A stretch of DNA of 52,270 bases from Paracoccaceae bacterium (GTDB taxonomy: Bacteria > Pseudomonadota > Alphaproteobacteria > Rhodobacterales > Rhodobacteraceae), in assembly GCA_014872815.1 (NCBI GenBank), contig WKFK01000013.1, positions 1 to 52,270 on the forward strand, read 5' to 3'. Numbering within the stretch: position 1 is the first letter of the stretch; each line of letters begins with the position of its first letter. Position numbers and translations under genes: made by a program. Under the pieces are notes generated by a model. It did no database searches. It was not told where the DNA came from and saw nothing but the letters and a program-made list of their open reading frames with translations. Shown here piece by piece: positions 50,316-52,270 of this stretch.

Positions 50316-50951
50316 ATGACATCCCTGAAAGACTTGATGAATTGGCGTTACGCCACCAAGAAGATGGACCCAGCCAAAACCGTTCCGGCGGACAAGGTAG
50401 AAGCGATCTTGGAAGCAATCCGCATGGCGCCGACCTCCAGCGGCACGCAGCCATTTGAGGTGTTCGTGGTCACGAATGACGAGATGCGCGAGAAGATCCG
50501 CAAGGTGGGCTGGGATCAGAGCCAGATCACCGAAGGCAGCCACCTGTTGGTGTTTGCGGCCTGGGACAACTACTCGGCAGAGCGCATTGATGCGGTGCGC
50601 GCTCATATGGAAGAGCTGCGCGGCGAAAATGAAATGCTGACGCAGTATTACGAGAACCTGAAGAACGTCTATCTGCCGCGCGATGAAACCGTGAACCACG
50701 ACCATGCGGCGCGTCAGGCCTATATCGCGCTGGGCTTTGCCATGTTGGCGGCGGCGGAACTGGGGGTGGACACCTGCCCGATGGAAGGGTTTGATCCGGA
50801 CGCCGTGGATGAGATCATGGGGCTGAAAGAGCTGGGCCTGAAATCCGTGACGCTGTTGCCGCTGGGCTACCGTCAGGAAGGCGCAGACTGGCTGCTGCCC
50901 ATGGCGAAGGTGCGCAAGTCGCGCGAGACCCTGGTGAATGAGATCAGCTAA
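50316..50951 (+). CDS. NAD(P)H nitroreductase family (NfsB-like)
   Basis: A 211-residue FMN enzyme. DLMNWRYATKKMDP binds FMN through the Arg-Tyr segment, AIRMAPTSSGTQPFEVFVV is the nitroreductase core, and the final LLPLGYR segment closes the FMN pocket. It transfers hydride to nitroaromatics, quinones or flavin-like acceptors and probably works as a homodimer. It is divergent from the HxlR gene; this pairing is common and usually means induction by electrophiles. A terminator follows 29 bases after the stop. Confidence 0.92.
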   Translation: MTSLKDLMNWRYATKKMDPAKTVPADKVEAILEAIRMAPTSSGTQPFEVFVVTNDEMREKIRKVGWDQSQITEGSHLLVFAAWDNYSAERIDAVRAHMEELRGENEMLTQYYENLKNVYLPRDETVNHDHAARQAYIALGFAMLAAAELGVDTCPMEGFDPDAVDEIMGLKELGLKSVTLLPLGYRQEGADWLLPMAKVRKSRETLVNEIS

Positions 50952-50979
50952 GGTCGCTTAGACAGAATGGTCAAAGAAG

Positions 50980-51006
50980 GGCGCTCCATAATGGGGCGCC
51001 TTTTTT
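50980..51006 (+). terminator. rho-independent terminator of the nitroreductase gene
   Basis: GGCGCTCCA (50980-50988) and TGGGGCGCC (50992-51000) form a 9-bp stem with one G-U pair and a TAA loop, then six T. Confidence 0.92.
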
Positions 51007-51059
51007 CGGTCGTATGTGGGTTGAAATTTATCGTGACAGAAATGTAATAACATAACTAA

Positions 51060-51347
51060 ATGAATCTGTCGGGAATGAGCGGACCCATGGGACGGAATAT
51101 CAAAAGCAATCTGCGTGGGCGACGCAGGCAGGGCAATGTCATGCAGGCCTATGATGCACTGCCGCCAGAGTTGCGCCAGTGGTTGAGTACGGCCGCCTTG
51201 CCTTGGAGCCCGGCCTCGGCGCGCGGAATCTGGCGCAAAGCAGGGGGCGCGAAGAACCCGCAAGCAGCGCTTGAGCGGTTGGATGCTGTTGAAGCGGCAA
51301 CGCTGCGCCGGGATGGTTTGATGCAGGGAATCGGCTTGCCGAACTAG
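51060..51347 (+). CDS. DUF6525 family protein
   Basis: A basic protein of up to 95 residues. The core NLRGRRRQGNVMQAYDALPPELRQWLSTAALPWSPASARGIWRKAGG matches DUF6525, a small family of Rhodobacterales. The Arg-rich start and Trp-containing helices suggest nucleic-acid or ribosome contact, but nothing is known to me. The start is uncertain: ATG 51060, 51075 and 51087 are all in frame, and the last gives MGRNIKSN with the best ribosome-site spacing. It precedes rpsA by about 220 bases. Confidence 0.85.
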   Translation: MNLSGMSGPMGRNIKSNLRGRRRQGNVMQAYDALPPELRQWLSTAALPWSPASARGIWRKAGGAKNPQAALERLDAVEAATLRRDGLMQGIGLPN

Positions 51348-51409
51348 GGGTTTAGGGCTATATCGCCCCTGTCTATAAGGCGCAAATGCCATAAAACAAC
51401 GGGACGAGC

Positions 51410-51441
51410 AGGGTCGGAAACGCCGGCCCTCTTTGTTTTTT
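51410..51441 (+). terminator. terminator-like stem before rpsA
   Basis: AGGGTCGG (51410-51417) and CCGGCCCT (51423-51430) pair with one G-U, loop AAACG, then CTTTGTTTTTT. It lies 63 bases after the DUF6525 stop and 128 bases before rpsA. It may end the DUF6525 transcript or act as an attenuator in an rpsA leader. Confidence 0.65.
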
Positions 51442-51568
51442 GTGTGTTTTTCCAGTTGTTTGGCGCGTCAAAGACCAAATCGATCTGCCAGAATGGCAGG
51501 CGCTAACCAAGACCGGCGGAGACAACCGCACGGCCAGAAAAAACGTTTGATAAAGGAAATGACGCCGC

Positions 51569-52270
51569 ATGGCTAACGCAACCATGGAGGAATTCGAAGC
51601 CCTCCTTAACGAAAGCTTCGAAATGGACACACCGAACGAGGGTTCGGTTGTCAAAGGCAAAGTCATCGCAATTGAAGCGGGCCAAGCCATCATCGACGTA
51701 GGCTACAAAATGGAAGGCCGCGTTGAACTCAAAGAATTCGCAAACCCAGGTGAAGGTCCTGAAATCGCCGTTGGCGACGAAGTGGAAGTTTACCTGCGCG
51801 CGGCAGAAAACGCCCGTGGCGAAGCTGTTATCTCCCGTGAGATGGCCCGCCGCGAAGAAGCGTGGGATCGCCTCGAAAAAGCATACGCAGACGATGCCCG
51901 CGTTGAAGGCGCGATCTTCGGCCGCGTTAAAGGTGGCTTCACCGTTGATCTCGGCGGCGCCGTGGCCTTCTTGCCTGGTTCCCAGGTTGACGTACGCCCA
52001 GTGCGTGACGCAGGCCCACTGATGGGTCTGAAGCAGCCATTCCAGATCCTGAAAATGGACCGTCGTCGTGGCAACATCGTTGTGTCCCGTCGCGCGATCC
52101 TGGAAGAGTCCCGCGCCGAGCAGCGCGCAGAAGTCATCGGCAACCTGTCCGAAGGTCAGGCAGTCGACGGTGTGGTCAAGAACATCACCGAATACGGTGC
52201 GTTTGTTGACCTCGGCGGTGTTGACGGCCTGCTGCACGTCACCGACATGGCATGGCGCCGTGTGAACCAC
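51569..52270 (+). CDS. rpsA: 30S ribosomal protein S1 (5' part)
   Basis: The first 234 codons of an open frame that runs off the window. The start MANATMEEFEALLNES is the usual alphaproteobacterial S1 N-terminus. S1 repeats follow: GSVVKGKVIAIEAGQAIIDVGYK, then VEGAIFGRVKGGFTVDLGG, and VDGVVKNITEYGAFVDLGGVDGLLHV. S1 helps the ribosome bind mRNA. AAGGAAA precedes the ATG; a competing ATG at 51559 is out of frame. Base use here (many CTGs, CGTs and GTTs) resembles a highly expressed gene. Confidence 0.95.
   Translation, partial: MANATMEEFEALLNESFEMDTPNEGSVVKGKVIAIEAGQAIIDVGYKMEGRVELKEFANPGEGPEIAVGDEVEVYLRAAENARGEAVISREMARREEAWDRLEKAYADDARVEGAIFGRVKGGFTVDLGGAVAFLPGSQVDVRPVRDAGPLMGLKQPFQILKMDRRRGNIVVSRRAILEESRAEQRAEVIGNLSEGQAVDGVVKNITEYGAFVDLGGVDGLLHVTDMAWRRVNH

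Noticed and set aside
1..52270. CRISPR arrays, tRNA/rRNA genes, insertion sequences, prophage, toxin-antitoxin or BREX-like defence genes
   Set aside because: No regularly spaced repeats, no cloverleaf with a CCA-type end, no DDE or Ser/Tyr recombinase motif, and no paired small toxin and antitoxin frames were seen on reading.

Overview
The window looks like the chromosome of a marine Roseobacter-group alphaproteobacterium (Rhodobacteraceae). This rests on the miaB / phoH-ybeY-corC-lnt-metK gene order, a Rhodobacterales-type SAM/SAH riboswitch before metK, an irr-fabA divergent pair, a class II AroA, a DUF6525 gene and GC-rich, densely packed coding. I see no tRNA, rRNA, CRISPR array, transposase, integrase or phage structural gene. 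Both window ends cut genes (acs on the left, rpsA on the right). No similarity search was run: products are called from motifs, gene order and recall of the families.

Layout. 1-6906 (+): an acetate-type cassette with the acs tail, a short adenylate kinase that can recycle the AMP made by Acs, a two-part Na+/solute symporter (DUF4212 + SSS), a cNMP/CBS/DUF294 signalling protein, a small membrane-anchored unknown, and a membrane-bound sensor-like DEDDh exonuclease. 6918-11021 (-): a thioesterase, PdeM, the ligase-associated Lhr-like helicase, and an ArsR repressor with the exact cysteine spacing of SqrR/BigR persulfide sensors. 11047-15409 (-): an enolase-superfamily enzyme, an unknown, a zinc alcohol dehydrogenase and a drug exporter. 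15571-21740 (-): two tight catabolic-looking operons, the first with EEP nuclease-like protein, pcaD, an esterase and a degenerate PcaB-like lyase, the second with HAD dehalogenase, hydrolase and serine/threonine dehydratase. 21882-24648: FKBP, two related small membrane proteins in AT-richer DNA, and nitronate monooxygenase.

24711-32411 is the fatty-acid/iron block: irr and fabA are divergent, but fabB, usually next to fabA, lies about 5.4 kb further on. Between them are a siderophore/heme-type ABC transporter, a lipoprotein, a LysR regulator and a small monooxygenase-like gene. 32499-35963 holds a quinone oxidoreductase, a phospholipase-D-type lipoprotein and a glycosyltransferase-like protein.

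36023-52270 is mostly housekeeping on +: miaB, then an OmpA protein and a lipoprotein sharing one 32-residue cysteine module, then phoH-ybeY-corC-lnt, riboswitch-metK, a bile-acid-type symporter, trmB, aroA, cmk, a two-domain fasciclin protein with a C-terminal membrane tail, an HxlR/nitroreductase divergent pair, DUF6525 and rpsA. The least explained items are the acetate-cassette signalling genes, the persulfide-type repressor in front of DNA-repair genes, and the shared cysteine module.
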